Source of the DNA: Clostridiaceae bacterium
GTDB taxonomy: Bacteria; Bacillota; Clostridia; Lachnospirales; Lachnospiraceae
DNA: 64,000 bases
Assembly (NCBI GenBank): GCA_902363735.1
Contig: CABJBA010000004.1
Coordinates: 248,001-312,000, forward strand
Direction: 5' to 3'
The translations under genes were made by a program, and so were the position numbers. Below are positions 8,446 to 16,719 of the stretch, one piece after another (within the stretch, counting starts at the first letter, position 1; every line of letters starts with the position of its first letter). The notes beneath the pieces were generated by a model that was not told the DNA's origin, searched no databases, and saw only the letters and a list, made by a program, of their open reading frames with translations.

Positions 8446-9456
8446 ATTGATTATTCAGAAATAAAACGTTTAAGTTTACTGTCTGGGCTAAAAGTGCAAA
8501 CTAAAGAGAATTTTTATCAAGTTAACCAAACTTATCCTATCAAGCTTTCGGAACATATAAAAAATACAATACTAGAGAGCAAATCGCATGCAATTGCAAC
8601 ACAATTTCTACCACAGGTAGAAGAAGTTGAATCTGAAATTGGCATAGGGGCTTTCTTTCCAGAGGAAAAGCACAAAACAGAAAGGCTTGTACAGAAGTAT
8701 CCAAACCGATGCATGATTTATACAACGGGAAACTGTTTTGCAAACTGCCGTCATTGTAGCCGAAAAGAGAAATGGAAAGAAAACAACGCCTTTTCAATCA
8801 ACTTGTTTGATGAATCTTATTTAGAAATCTTACGAACAGACTATTACGAAGAAGTGCTGTTGACCGGAGGAGATGCTCTTACAAATAATAATAATCAGAT
8901 TGCCTATATGCTTGAAAAGTTGAGTTCTATTAAGCATATTAAAACGATTCGGCTTGCAACTAGAGCCTTTACTAGCAACCCAAAACGCATTACTTCCGAG
9001 CTATGTGCGGTGCTTGAAAAATACAATAAAACTATTATTGTTACTCAATTTAACAGTAAAGATGAATTCACGAAAGATACTGTCAATGCTATTCGCCAGA
9101 TTCAACACACGGGAATCCCTATTTTAAATCAATCTGTTCTTCTAAAAGGAGTAAACGATGAATATATTCTACTTAAAGAGCTATTATCCACTTGTGCAGA
9201 ATATAGAGTAATACCTTATTATTTATTCCACTGCTTCAATGTAAGAGGTGTCCAGCACCTCCGGACGACAATAGAAAAAGGAATAGAATTGACAAATAAG
9301 TTAGTTGGTAATGTTGGGGGCTGGTGGATTCCGCGTTATATATTAATTCCTGATAGCACAGGTATCAAGGTACCAATGTGTCCTAATGGGTTTGTTGATA
9401 AATCTGATGGCTTCCTTATTAAAGATTTTCGTGGGGAAACTCATAAATATATCTAA
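8443..9456 (+). CDS. Radical SAM protein of the lysine 2,3-aminomutase (KamA/EpmB) family
   Basis: From the ATG at 8443 (GGAGG 6 bases upstream, inside the inverted repeat) the product has 337 residues. CxxxCxxC is formed by C98, C102 and C105 (GNCFANCRHC), which would bind the 4Fe-4S cluster. The TGGD motif at 141-144 is the SAM-binding segment. GIKVP contains Lys309, which aligns with the PLP-binding lysine of KamA (GGKIP). The KamA substrate Asp in YYLYQCD is replaced by Phe265 (YYLFHCF), so the substrate is probably not free lysine. The length is below the roughly 400 or more of catabolic KamA, and near that of EpmB. It is a cytoplasmic enzyme. In this orientation it lies next to the left repeat, where no good promoter is visible, so it may be silent until inversion. 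Confidence 0.82.
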   Translation: MIDYSEIKRLSLLSGLKVQTKENFYQVNQTYPIKLSEHIKNTILESKSHAIATQFLPQVEEVESEIGIGAFFPEEKHKTERLVQKYPNRCMIYTTGNCFANCRHCSRKEKWKENNAFSINLFDESYLEILRTDYYEEVLLTGGDALTNNNNQIAYMLEKLSSIKHIKTIRLATRAFTSNPKRITSELCAVLEKYNKTIIVTQFNSKDEFTKDTVNAIRQIQHTGIPILNQSVLLKGVNDEYILLKELLSTCAEYRVIPYYLFHCFNVRGVQHLRTTIEKGIELTNKLVGNVGGWWIPRYILIPDSTGIKVPMCPNGFVDKSDGFLIKDFRGETHKYI

Positions 9457-11936
9457 TTGTAGAACATTAACTCGCCAAGTTCCCAATCACTACTGCAAAA
9501 CATTGTGCGCCGGCTAACGTTAATCGCTTGATTGGTAACGGTTTTGGTTGGGACCATATATGCTTTATTTTCTATATTAGATAAGGTTTTAAATTTCTCT
9601 TTCAACCATACATATTGGGGGTGATTGATGCCTTTGTTGGACAACCCCCATTCAACATACTTCTTTGTTTGCCTATAATTATTATCCAGTAAATTATAAT
9701 GAGCTAAATTATAATTAATCTTCAAAGAAACAATAGGATCTGGACATTGCATCATATATTGTTGAGCCACCTTAAAATAGTTCATAGCTCGTTCTCTGTC
9801 ATCTATAAATAGGACACCTAAGTTACTATTAATATAAGCATGCTGCAATGGAGAAATTGCATTATCTAACGCTTTTAGCAAATAATACTTGGATTTCTCA
9901 ATGTTTCCCGAAAGGTAATGGTATAAACCTAAATTGTTTTGTGGAAAATGTGTCTCTATGCTAAAAATATTTTCAAATATTTTCAATGATTCCTTCAGAT
10001 TCTGAACAGCACTTTCGAAATCTCCCCCCATCATTTGCTCAATCCCCAAATTGTTATAACTACAAGCTAAATTACGAGCATCATAGTTTACATTTTCAAA
10101 AATATGAATAGCTTCATTTAATTCGTTTATGCATTCATTATACTTGGTTGAAATCATTTGACAGGCAACTTTATACAGCCCTTGAGCATAATAATCATCA
10201 TCGGAAATTGCTTTGTCTTTCCCAAGATAATAAGCATTGGCTGATTCAACATACTGACCACTTAAATCGTATGCCGAACTAATAAGAAGTTGTGAAGCAT
10301 GATATATATTTCTATCATTACACATAACTGCCTTTTGAGAATAACAAATGGCGTTATGGTAATCATTTTTGTAATAATATGCCTTTGCTATAATCAGGCT
10401 GATAAAGGCATATAATCTCTCTGTTTTTAGCCAGTCCATTTCATCTTTGGAAAGTTCTTTAAAAACTTCAATGCATTTCTCTATGTTTTTCACCTGATAA
10501 TAAGCCTCTATGAGAATCGCTTTTAGCGTTCCTATTTGTTGCCAATAACCTTCTGTAATATTTTTTAATATATCTTCGATCAAATCTATCGCACTATCTG
10601 GTTTGTGATTATTCAACAATAAGCGTCCGTATTTTACTGCATTATTATAAGCATCATCATATAGTTTTAACTTGCGATTGAGAAACACTATTTTTTCTAG
10701 ATTAGATTCTTTTAATGGCAAATTGCGATATGCATTTAAAAGTTTAGAATAATACTGTTTTTTTTGATAATTTGTAATAAGATCGCTGGTATTTATATAG
10801 TCAGAAATCAAAAAATATTTTATCTGAAAAAGTCCTAATTCGTCATTAAATATAATTAAGTTATTCTTTTGTAAATTTTCTATATCCGTATAATAATTAT
10901 TTTTATTTGAATTTTGCATAACATTCATTAAAGCATCGTCATCTATTGTTCCATCACCTAAAGATAAATACCATAGTATTTCCTTTTGACTATTTGATAT
11001 ATTGGCGACAATTCGATTATACAACAATTCCAAATTACCGATTTCAGTAATATTAAATGAAGTCGGATCCAAATCTTGAAAAGAGCAACTAATTACATTA
11101 ATAATAAGTGGTAGTCCTGCTGATAACTTATGAATATGTTTTATTAAAGAATCGTCTTTGGTCATATCTCTATGGTACCTTAAATTAAAATATTCTGCAG
11201 TTTGTGCTTCAGAAAAAGGAGCTAAAGAAAGTTTTGAAAAAGGATTTATATTATCATTTTTTAGCATAGAATGAAAAACGGTTTGTGAAAAATAATTATT
11301 TCCCATATTACCTGGATCAATTTCCGTGGAGCAAAATAAAGACATCTCAATTTCAGATTTTAGCAATTCCCTAATAAACACGGATGAATTGAAATCCATT
11401 TTTTCCACCTCATCCATGATAAGAAATAATCTGGAGTTCTTTAATTGGCAAATTTCTTTAACAATACGTGATAAGACTATAGGGAATTGCTCAGAATCAG
11501 CATTTTTAATTGAAGATGAATAATTTTCATACATTAATGTAATTACATTTTTAACTAACCCTATGACAGATACTCCTGCTTTTGTATCGATATCAGTTTC
11601 GCCATCATAAGAAAAACTTGTATTAATTGTTGCAGACTTTATTAATGATTTTATAAAGTCACATTTATCGATGCTTTTTTTCTTAAAAGAAACATTGCTA
11701 TCATCTATGAGTTTATCTACATTTTTTTTCAAAAGAATATACCCATCTTTTTGTAAATCGGAGAAATCAAGAAATAAACGTAAATTATTACTCAGTTTAT
11801 TTTTTTCAAATTGCTCAATAAAGGTGGATTTACCTACACCGTACACACCCTTGATAATTAAAAGAGATTTTCTTGACGCTGTATTTAAAATAAACTCTTG
11901 TATTTTCCCTTCCAAATCTGTTCTTTCTATAAACAC
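9453..11936 (-). CDS. STAND-like P-loop ATPase with C-terminal TPR array
   Basis: The start is a GTG at 11936; its first base is the last base of the right inverted repeat, and the repeat's CGGAGG lies 8 bases upstream. The overlapping ATG reads into a stop after three codons. The 827-residue product has a Walker A motif at 30-38 (GVYGVGKST) and a Walker B motif at about 171-178 (FLIMDEVE). A helical ATPase lid extends to about residue 370, followed by TPR-like helices to about 790 (for example ARNLACSYNNLGIEQMMGGD, then SAVQNLKESL). No N-terminal effector, HTH or membrane segment is visible. Such ATPases act as molecular switches in regulation or phage defence; the role here is unknown. The very low GC suggests acquisition. 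The stop overlaps that of the convergent radical SAM gene by 4 bp. Confidence 0.8.
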   Translation of the reverse strand: MFIERTDLEGKIQEFILNTASRKSLLIIKGVYGVGKSTFIEQFEKNKLSNNLRLFLDFSDLQKDGYILLKKNVDKLIDDSNVSFKKKSIDKCDFIKSLIKSATINTSFSYDGETDIDTKAGVSVIGLVKNVITLMYENYSSSIKNADSEQFPIVLSRIVKEICQLKNSRLFLIMDEVEKMDFNSSVFIRELLKSEIEMSLFCSTEIDPGNMGNNYFSQTVFHSMLKNDNINPFSKLSLAPFSEAQTAEYFNLRYHRDMTKDDSLIKHIHKLSAGLPLIINVISCSFQDLDPTSFNITEIGNLELLYNRIVANISNSQKEILWYLSLGDGTIDDDALMNVMQNSNKNNYYTDIENLQKNNLIIFNDELGLFQIKYFLISDYINTSDLITNYQKKQYYSKLLNAYRNLPLKESNLEKIVFLNRKLKLYDDAYNNAVKYGRLLLNNHKPDSAIDLIEDILKNITEGYWQQIGTLKAILIEAYYQVKNIEKCIEVFKELSKDEMDWLKTERLYAFISLIIAKAYYYKNDYHNAICYSQKAVMCNDRNIYHASQLLISSAYDLSGQYVESANAYYLGKDKAISDDDYYAQGLYKVACQMISTKYNECINELNEAIHIFENVNYDARNLACSYNNLGIEQMMGGDFESAVQNLKESLKIFENIFSIETHFPQNNLGLYHYLSGNIEKSKYYLLKALDNAISPLQHAYINSNLGVLFIDDRERAMNYFKVAQQYMMQCPDPIVSLKINYNLAHYNLLDNNYRQTKKYVEWGLSNKGINHPQYVWLKEKFKTLSNIENKAYMVPTKTVTNQAINVSRRTMFCSSDWELGELMFYN

Positions 11937-11973
11937 ATTCTCAACCTCCGATAATTACAAATTATCCTGCATT
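11936..11973 (-). repeat. Right copy of 38-bp perfect inverted repeat (putative inversion site)
   Basis: Exact reverse complement of 8408-8445, again holding the internal dyad, the ribosome binding site and the start-codon region, here of the ATPase-TPR gene. The base just outside (T at 11974) differs from the left copy, so the repeat boundary is sharp. Confidence 0.88.
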
Positions 11974-11987
11974 TTTTAATATACTAA

Positions 11988-11996
11988 AGTATACCA
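11988..11996 (-). promoter_or_regulatory. Extended -10 promoter facing the invertible segment
   Basis: On the minus strand TGGTATACT forms an extended -10 element (TGnTATACT). A TSS about 7 bases later would fall just outside the repeat, putting the whole repeat in the 5' leader. The -35 is weak (a TTGATG lies about 20 bases upstream). No comparable element is visible outside the left repeat. Confidence 0.5.
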
Positions 11997-12178
11997 TATA
12001 CTCTGACATATTTCATCAATATTATTCTTTTAAAGTATCATTCTTAGCGAACAAGCCACAACCTAAGGGGGTCTAGGTATTTCGAAAACTTACCATATTT
12101 TTATTTATCATTATCATACACGGAACTATTCTGACGCTTGCAATAAATTTAAGTTTGCTTGATTAAGCAGATAACCTT

Positions 12179-12283
12179 ATGTATCGCGACTATTCAGTTT
12201 CTGAAAATGATCCAATTAAAGAGAGCCAAAACCGCACCAAACTAAAAGCTATCAAGGAACAAATGGCACTTTTAAGTGTATAA
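12179..12283 (+). pseudogene. Short orphan reading frame, possible gene tail
   Basis: A 34-codon frame begins MYRDYSVSENDPIKESQN, ends KAIKEQMALLSV and has coding-like charged helical composition. It has no ribosome binding site and a stop 5 codons upstream. It may be the 3' end of a lost mobile-element gene, or chance. Not recognised. The rest of 11997-12291 shows no convincing gene. Confidence 0.22.
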
Positions 12284-12291
12284 TAAGTTTC

Positions 12292-12447
12292 TTAAAAGCA
12301 TATATAATTTTTGTTGAATAGATTAATTAATAAAATCTTATTTGACTCTCCTAAACCAAGTATTACAATTGAACCATGAAGTGCCATTAAGACTTCATCA
12401 ATAGTCAAAGATTCTAATAAAATCTTATGATTTAATACGAACTCCAT
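12292..12447 (-). CDS. Small hypothetical protein, 51 residues
   Basis: The frame runs from the ATG at 12447 to TAA at 12292 and reads MEFVLNHKILLESLTIDEVL then MALHGSIVILGLGESNKILL with a short basic/aromatic tail. The composition (regular hydrophobic spacing, Asp/Glu) looks coding, but the ribosome site is weak. It lies on the same strand as the 63-residue ORF upstream and the switch ATPase downstream, so the three could share transcripts. No family recognised. It could be a peptide partner of the switch genes; that is speculative. Confidence 0.38.
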   Translation of the reverse strand: MEFVLNHKILLESLTIDEVLMALHGSIVILGLGESNKILLINLFNKNYICF

Positions 12448-12547
12448 TGTAAATGCCACAAAAAGTCATAGAAAAAAAGACTAATAAATAATACTTTAGT
12501 AAGGAAGATTTGCACTTATTTAAAATTAATAAATTATCAAAGTTACT

Positions 12548-12739
12548 TTAGTTACCAATTGCTATTATTACAAGCAGTCCCACAAGTCCTAAAACAATGT
12601 TTGTTGGAGCAACCGACTTAACGCCAGATACTGGCCTCACTGGTTTAGTATAAGCGGAAGCAATCATTCCATTTGTATCAGAAACACCTGTTGGTGCCAA
12701 TACAAGACTTAATATATGTTTTGGTATAGCTATAGACAT
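12548..12739 (-). CDS. Small hypothetical protein with C-terminal membrane segment, 63 residues
   Basis: A Pro/Ser/Val-rich N-terminal region (residues 1-45, including APTGVSDTNG and KPVRPVSGVKSVAPT) precedes a hydrophobic stretch NIVLGLVGLLVIIAIGN that could span or insert in the membrane. The ribosome site is poor (AAGAAACA before the ATG). It diverges from the GNAT gene across a 60-bp AT-rich spacer. Candidate roles are a small membrane peptide, a toxin-like peptide or a modified-peptide precursor. None can be shown from the sequence. Confidence 0.45.
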   Translation of the reverse strand: MSIAIPKHILSLVLAPTGVSDTNGMIASAYTKPVRPVSGVKSVAPTNIVLGLVGLLVIIAIGN

Positions 12740-12799
12740 TGTTTCTTATTTCTAGACATGATACAATTTATATATTAATAGATAGGAGGATTTTTTTAA

Positions 12800-13255
<456 letters not shown>

Positions 13256-13260
13256 ATTTA

Positions 13261-13313
13261 TGACACTAGAAAAAATCCCAGAGAAAACTCCTCCGGGATT
13301 TTTTCTAGTGTCA
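13261..13313. terminator. Long bidirectional terminator/inverted repeat between GNAT and recombinase genes
   Basis: Arms of 19 bases pair perfectly (TGACACTAGAAAAAATCCC with its complement at 13295-13313) around a 15-base loop. A- and T-runs inside the arms let it serve both converging genes. Confidence 0.85.
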
Positions 13314-13449
13314 TGAATCTGATAAAATGACTTTTAAACAGTTTAACTTTAAAAACAAACTATGATCAATATCAATTAAAAATAAGATAAACGTTGAATT
13401 TGGTATTTTTTAATGCCGTTTTTATCAACTGTTTTCGTCTGAGAGTTTT

Positions 13450-15045
13450 TTACTTTTCACCATACTGAATAAGCCTTATATACTCATCCATATGGTTCCA
13501 TATAATTTCAATTTTTTCACTTCCGTAGATATGGATGCTGTCGATTAGCTCATCTGCCATTTCTTTTGAAAACTCCGTAAATTCCTCATACCGTTTGAAG
13601 CTCTCAATGATGGAAATCGGCTGTCCATTTTCCTGATAACGGCTTTGCACTGCTATTTCAAGTTTAGTGATTTGGACATCTGTTTCCGCAATCTCCTTGC
13701 CAATATCCGCCTTTTGGCTTGCGTAGCTCCCCCTGTCCAAAGCTCCCTCTTTATATTTTTCGTATACCCTAACTTTGGATGCTTTTAGTTTGGAGAGGGC
13801 AGATTGAAGTTGCCTGATCTGATCTGTCAAAGTAGATATATCATTATTACTTTGAATTTTCACTTTGTCAAAACGCTGCTTTGTATCAAGCATAACCTCC
13901 GTCTGTTTATGTATCACAGATAGGACGGTCTGTATTAAACTGGTTTCAGAAATTCTATCCTTTGGGCAGGCGCTGTTGGCTATATATTGATGGCTCCCAC
14001 AATAATAATATGCCGTAGCCGCGGTACTATTGCTTCTTCGCATGAGGTGCCGACAAATCCCACATTTAACCTTGCCCATCAGTGGTCTGACCTCGGCTGA
14101 TTCCATCTTTATTTTCACGGGAGCAGAAAAACGTTCCTGAACCGAAGCAAACAGTTCTTCCGATATAATGGCTTCATGTGTATGCGGAACAATAATCCAC
14201 TCACTTTTAGGGACCCGTTTACCGTGCTTACACCCGACAACAGGGTTGCGGTTTTTCCCGTTTACCATTTTCCCTGTATAGCGTTCGTCACGGATAATGG
14301 TCAGGATGGTTGTATTATGCCAGTAGTTTGTATTTCCAACCACATTAAATTTGCGGTCGCAGCCCATAAGCCGTTTATAAACATATGGTGTCGGGATATT
14401 CTCCGAATTTAAGTGTGCGGCAATCTGAACCGCATTTTTCTCCTCCTCTGCCATCGCAAAGATACACCTGACAATGGAGGCGGCTTTTTCATCAATCACA
14501 AGTTTCTTACGGTTTTCCGAAGATTTTGCATAGCCGTAAGGCGCATGGCTACTGATAAACTCACCTTTTTCCATTCGGGTTTTTTTCGCACTCCGTACCT
14601 TTTGCGACAGGTCTCTGCTGTACAGGGAGTAAATTAAATTCCTGAAACCCACATCAAGCCCACCAGTCGTACCATCAAAATCGTTACTGTCAAAGCGGTC
14701 GTTCACCGAGATAAACCGAACCCCTAAAAAGGGAAATATCTGCTCTAAATAATCTCCGAGGTCAATATAGTTTCTACCAAAGCGGGACAAATCCTTAACG
14801 ATGATACATTGTATATTCCCAGCGCGAACTTCTTCCAGCAATGCTTTCACGCCCGGACGATCAAAATTTGTACCACTGTAGCCATCATCGCAGAACTCAA
14901 CCACTTCATACTGTGAGAGGTCGGGGGAGCTTTTGACAAAGGTTTTCAGAAGTTCCCGCTGGTTTATGACGCTATTACTTTCGCCCTCATTCTCGTCTTC
15001 TTGGGACAGCCGGATATACCGGGCAAGAATATTCTTGCTACTCAT
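13450..15045 (-). CDS. Large serine recombinase (third of a tandem triplet)
   Basis: The 531-residue protein has an N-terminal resolvase domain (about 5-150) with nucleophile Ser14 in RYIRLSQED and the conserved IVKDLSRFGRNY and DGYSGTNFDRPG segments. A recombinase domain follows (about 165-270). Then come a zinc ribbon with CGICRHLMRRS and later Cys residues near 315-355, a coiled coil (about 385-450) and a DUF4368-like tail. Such enzymes integrate and excise mobile elements or invert DNA. The ATG at 15045 overlaps the preceding stop by 4 bp (ATGA), which gives translational coupling. It is the closest match in the window to the broken recombinase at 7084-7277. Confidence 0.92.
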   Translation of the reverse strand: MSSKNILARYIRLSQEDENEGESNSVINQRELLKTFVKSSPDLSQYEVVEFCDDGYSGTNFDRPGVKALLEEVRAGNIQCIIVKDLSRFGRNYIDLGDYLEQIFPFLGVRFISVNDRFDSNDFDGTTGGLDVGFRNLIYSLYSRDLSQKVRSAKKTRMEKGEFISSHAPYGYAKSSENRKKLVIDEKAASIVRCIFAMAEEEKNAVQIAAHLNSENIPTPYVYKRLMGCDRKFNVVGNTNYWHNTTILTIIRDERYTGKMVNGKNRNPVVGCKHGKRVPKSEWIIVPHTHEAIISEELFASVQERFSAPVKIKMESAEVRPLMGKVKCGICRHLMRRSNSTAATAYYYCGSHQYIANSACPKDRISETSLIQTVLSVIHKQTEVMLDTKQRFDKVKIQSNNDISTLTDQIRQLQSALSKLKASKVRVYEKYKEGALDRGSYASQKADIGKEIAETDVQITKLEIAVQSRYQENGQPISIIESFKRYEEFTEFSKEMADELIDSIHIYGSEKIEIIWNHMDEYIRLIQYGEK

Positions 15046-16718
15046 GAAATCCCCACCTTTCCGTCCGATTCAATAAAACCGAGCAAACTTTCAAACTCAT
15101 CCCTATACCTGAAGCAGATTGACACCGTTTGATCGCTGAATATTTCCACCCGCTCTATCAACTCAGAAATCATTTCTCCGGTTATAGCTTTGTTCTTCTT
15201 GAATTTTTTCAAGGCTGCCATCCATGGATTATAAGGTGTCAACATGGTATTAAGCCGGTTCTTTTGCATGGACATCTCATCAAGTCGGCTCCTCAAAGCA
15301 ATGACATCTTCCTCGTACTTTGCTTTTGTAAAGAAATATTCCGCTTCATCAAGTATCTTTTCCTGATAATCCTCATACAAGGAGCTTCTGAGCATGGACA
15401 GTCTGGACAGCTTCTTTTCAGTTTCGGAAATCTCTGCATCAACCTCGCTTTGGTGCTGGCAGAATCCTTCTTTTGCATTGAGCTTAGATACGATTCGATC
15501 CATGTCAACGGCAAGGTCAATCTGCTTGCGGATAGCCGTATAGAGAATGGAGAGCAAATCCGGTTCGTTCATCCGCTTTCTGACACAGTCATTTTTAGCT
15601 ATGTCCTCGTATGTGGCACAAGTAAAGAAATAGAGTGCTGAACCATTTGACTTGAGGCTCTTTCGACGTTTCATACTTCGCTTGCAATCGCCGCAGAAAA
15701 TGAGCCCTTTCAAAATATTTGACCTTTGCGGTTCCACTTCTTTTCTCTGGCTGGAATCCCGTTCCTGCTTAATTTGCCGTATAGCCAAAAAGGTTTCTTC
15801 ATCAACCAGCGGAGTATGGGTATTTTTAACTTCCACCCATTGATTTTGTGGCAGCTCCATGCAGCCACCCTTGCCCCATAGGTCAGATTTTGTTTTTCCC
15901 TGAACCATATGTCCGAGGTAAACCGGGTTTACTAAAATTCTGCGGACGGCGCTTTTGTACCAATATCGCATATTGGCATAACGCTGGTTTTTTAAAACTC
16001 CCTTCATGTAGCGATACTGGCTTGGGGAGGGGATACCCAACTCATTAAGCTTTTGAGCGATACTCATATCACCCATACCATTTCTTGCCCACTTGAAAAT
16101 GTCCCTGACAACGGGCGCGGTTTCTTCGTCAATCACCAGCTTGCCATTATCCGCCTTTTTATAGCCGTATGCTGTCACACACCCGGTAAATTCTCCTTTG
16201 CTTCTCTTGACCGCAAGCCCTGATTTCGTCTTTTGCGATATATCTCTGGCATACACGTCATGAATCAAGTTTTTCAGAGGAACAACATACCCTTCATCCT
16301 GATTATTGGCGTTCAGACTGTCATAATTATCGTTTACGGATATAAAGCGGACACTAAAAAATGGTAGTATTTTTTCAAGATAGGTTCCGGTTTCAATATA
16401 GTTTCTTCCGAAACGGGACAGGTCTTTAACCACAATGCAGTTGATTTTTCCGCCCTTGATGGCGGCCATCATTTTATTGAAACCGGGACGGTCGAAGTTC
16501 GTTCCTGTCTGATTAACATCCTTAAAAACAGACGTTAGCTTTAGGTATGGTCTTTCACTGATATAGCGTTCCAGCATGGAAATCTGATTACCAATGGAAT
16601 CATTTTCTTTTTTTCGGTCATCTTCATCTGACAGCCGCCCATAAATACAGGTGTCCCATATCGTTTCATGGGGGACCTGTGCAGGACTGTCCATTTGTTT
16701 TCTGCTCGTCCTCGCCAC
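15042..16718 (-). CDS. Large serine recombinase (second of a tandem triplet)
   Basis: The 558-residue enzyme starts at a GTG (16718) 1 base after the stop of the first recombinase. Nucleophile Ser30 lies in YGRLSDED, followed by VNQTGTNFDRPGFNKMM and IVVKDLSRFGRNYIETG of the catalytic domain. Then come a recombinase domain, a zinc ribbon (FCGDCKRSMKRR), a coiled coil and a C-terminal ATPase-independent DNA-contact region. All catalytic landmarks are intact, so three active enzymes may be made together. Multi-recombinase sets of this kind (Ccr pairs, triplet integrases of some Firmicutes elements) can need each other or act on different sites. The exact division of labour is not known here. 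Confidence 0.92.
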   Translation of the reverse strand: MARTSRKQMDSPAQVPHETIWDTCIYGRLSDEDDRKKENDSIGNQISMLERYISERPYLKLTSVFKDVNQTGTNFDRPGFNKMMAAIKGGKINCIVVKDLSRFGRNYIETGTYLEKILPFFSVRFISVNDNYDSLNANNQDEGYVVPLKNLIHDVYARDISQKTKSGLAVKRSKGEFTGCVTAYGYKKADNGKLVIDEETAPVVRDIFKWARNGMGDMSIAQKLNELGIPSPSQYRYMKGVLKNQRYANMRYWYKSAVRRILVNPVYLGHMVQGKTKSDLWGKGGCMELPQNQWVEVKNTHTPLVDEETFLAIRQIKQERDSSQRKEVEPQRSNILKGLIFCGDCKRSMKRRKSLKSNGSALYFFTCATYEDIAKNDCVRKRMNEPDLLSILYTAIRKQIDLAVDMDRIVSKLNAKEGFCQHQSEVDAEISETEKKLSRLSMLRSSLYEDYQEKILDEAEYFFTKAKYEEDVIALRSRLDEMSMQKNRLNTMLTPYNPWMAALKKFKKNKAITGEMISELIERVEIFSDQTVSICFRYRDEFESLLGFIESDGKVGIS

Positions 16719-16719
16719 C

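Larger units (their letters stand above)
8408..11973. other. Putative invertible DNA segment carrying two alternative genes
   Basis: The 38-bp inverted repeats bound 3.57 kb holding only two genes, which converge and whose stop codons overlap by 4 bp. Each gene takes its ribosome binding site from the repeat and starts at its inner edge. Inversion would therefore swap the two genes precisely between the left (terminator-proximal, no obvious promoter) and right (extended -10 promoter) positions without changing either protein. In the orientation seen, the ATPase-TPR gene faces the promoter. A tyrosine recombinase gene lies just outside. That inversion occurs is inference from this architecture. 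Confidence 0.75.

Noticed and set aside
8408..11973. Inverted repeats as ends of a transposon
   Set aside because: No transposase lies inside, no target duplication is visible outside, and the repeats carry start signals for the two internal genes; inversion explains the layout better.
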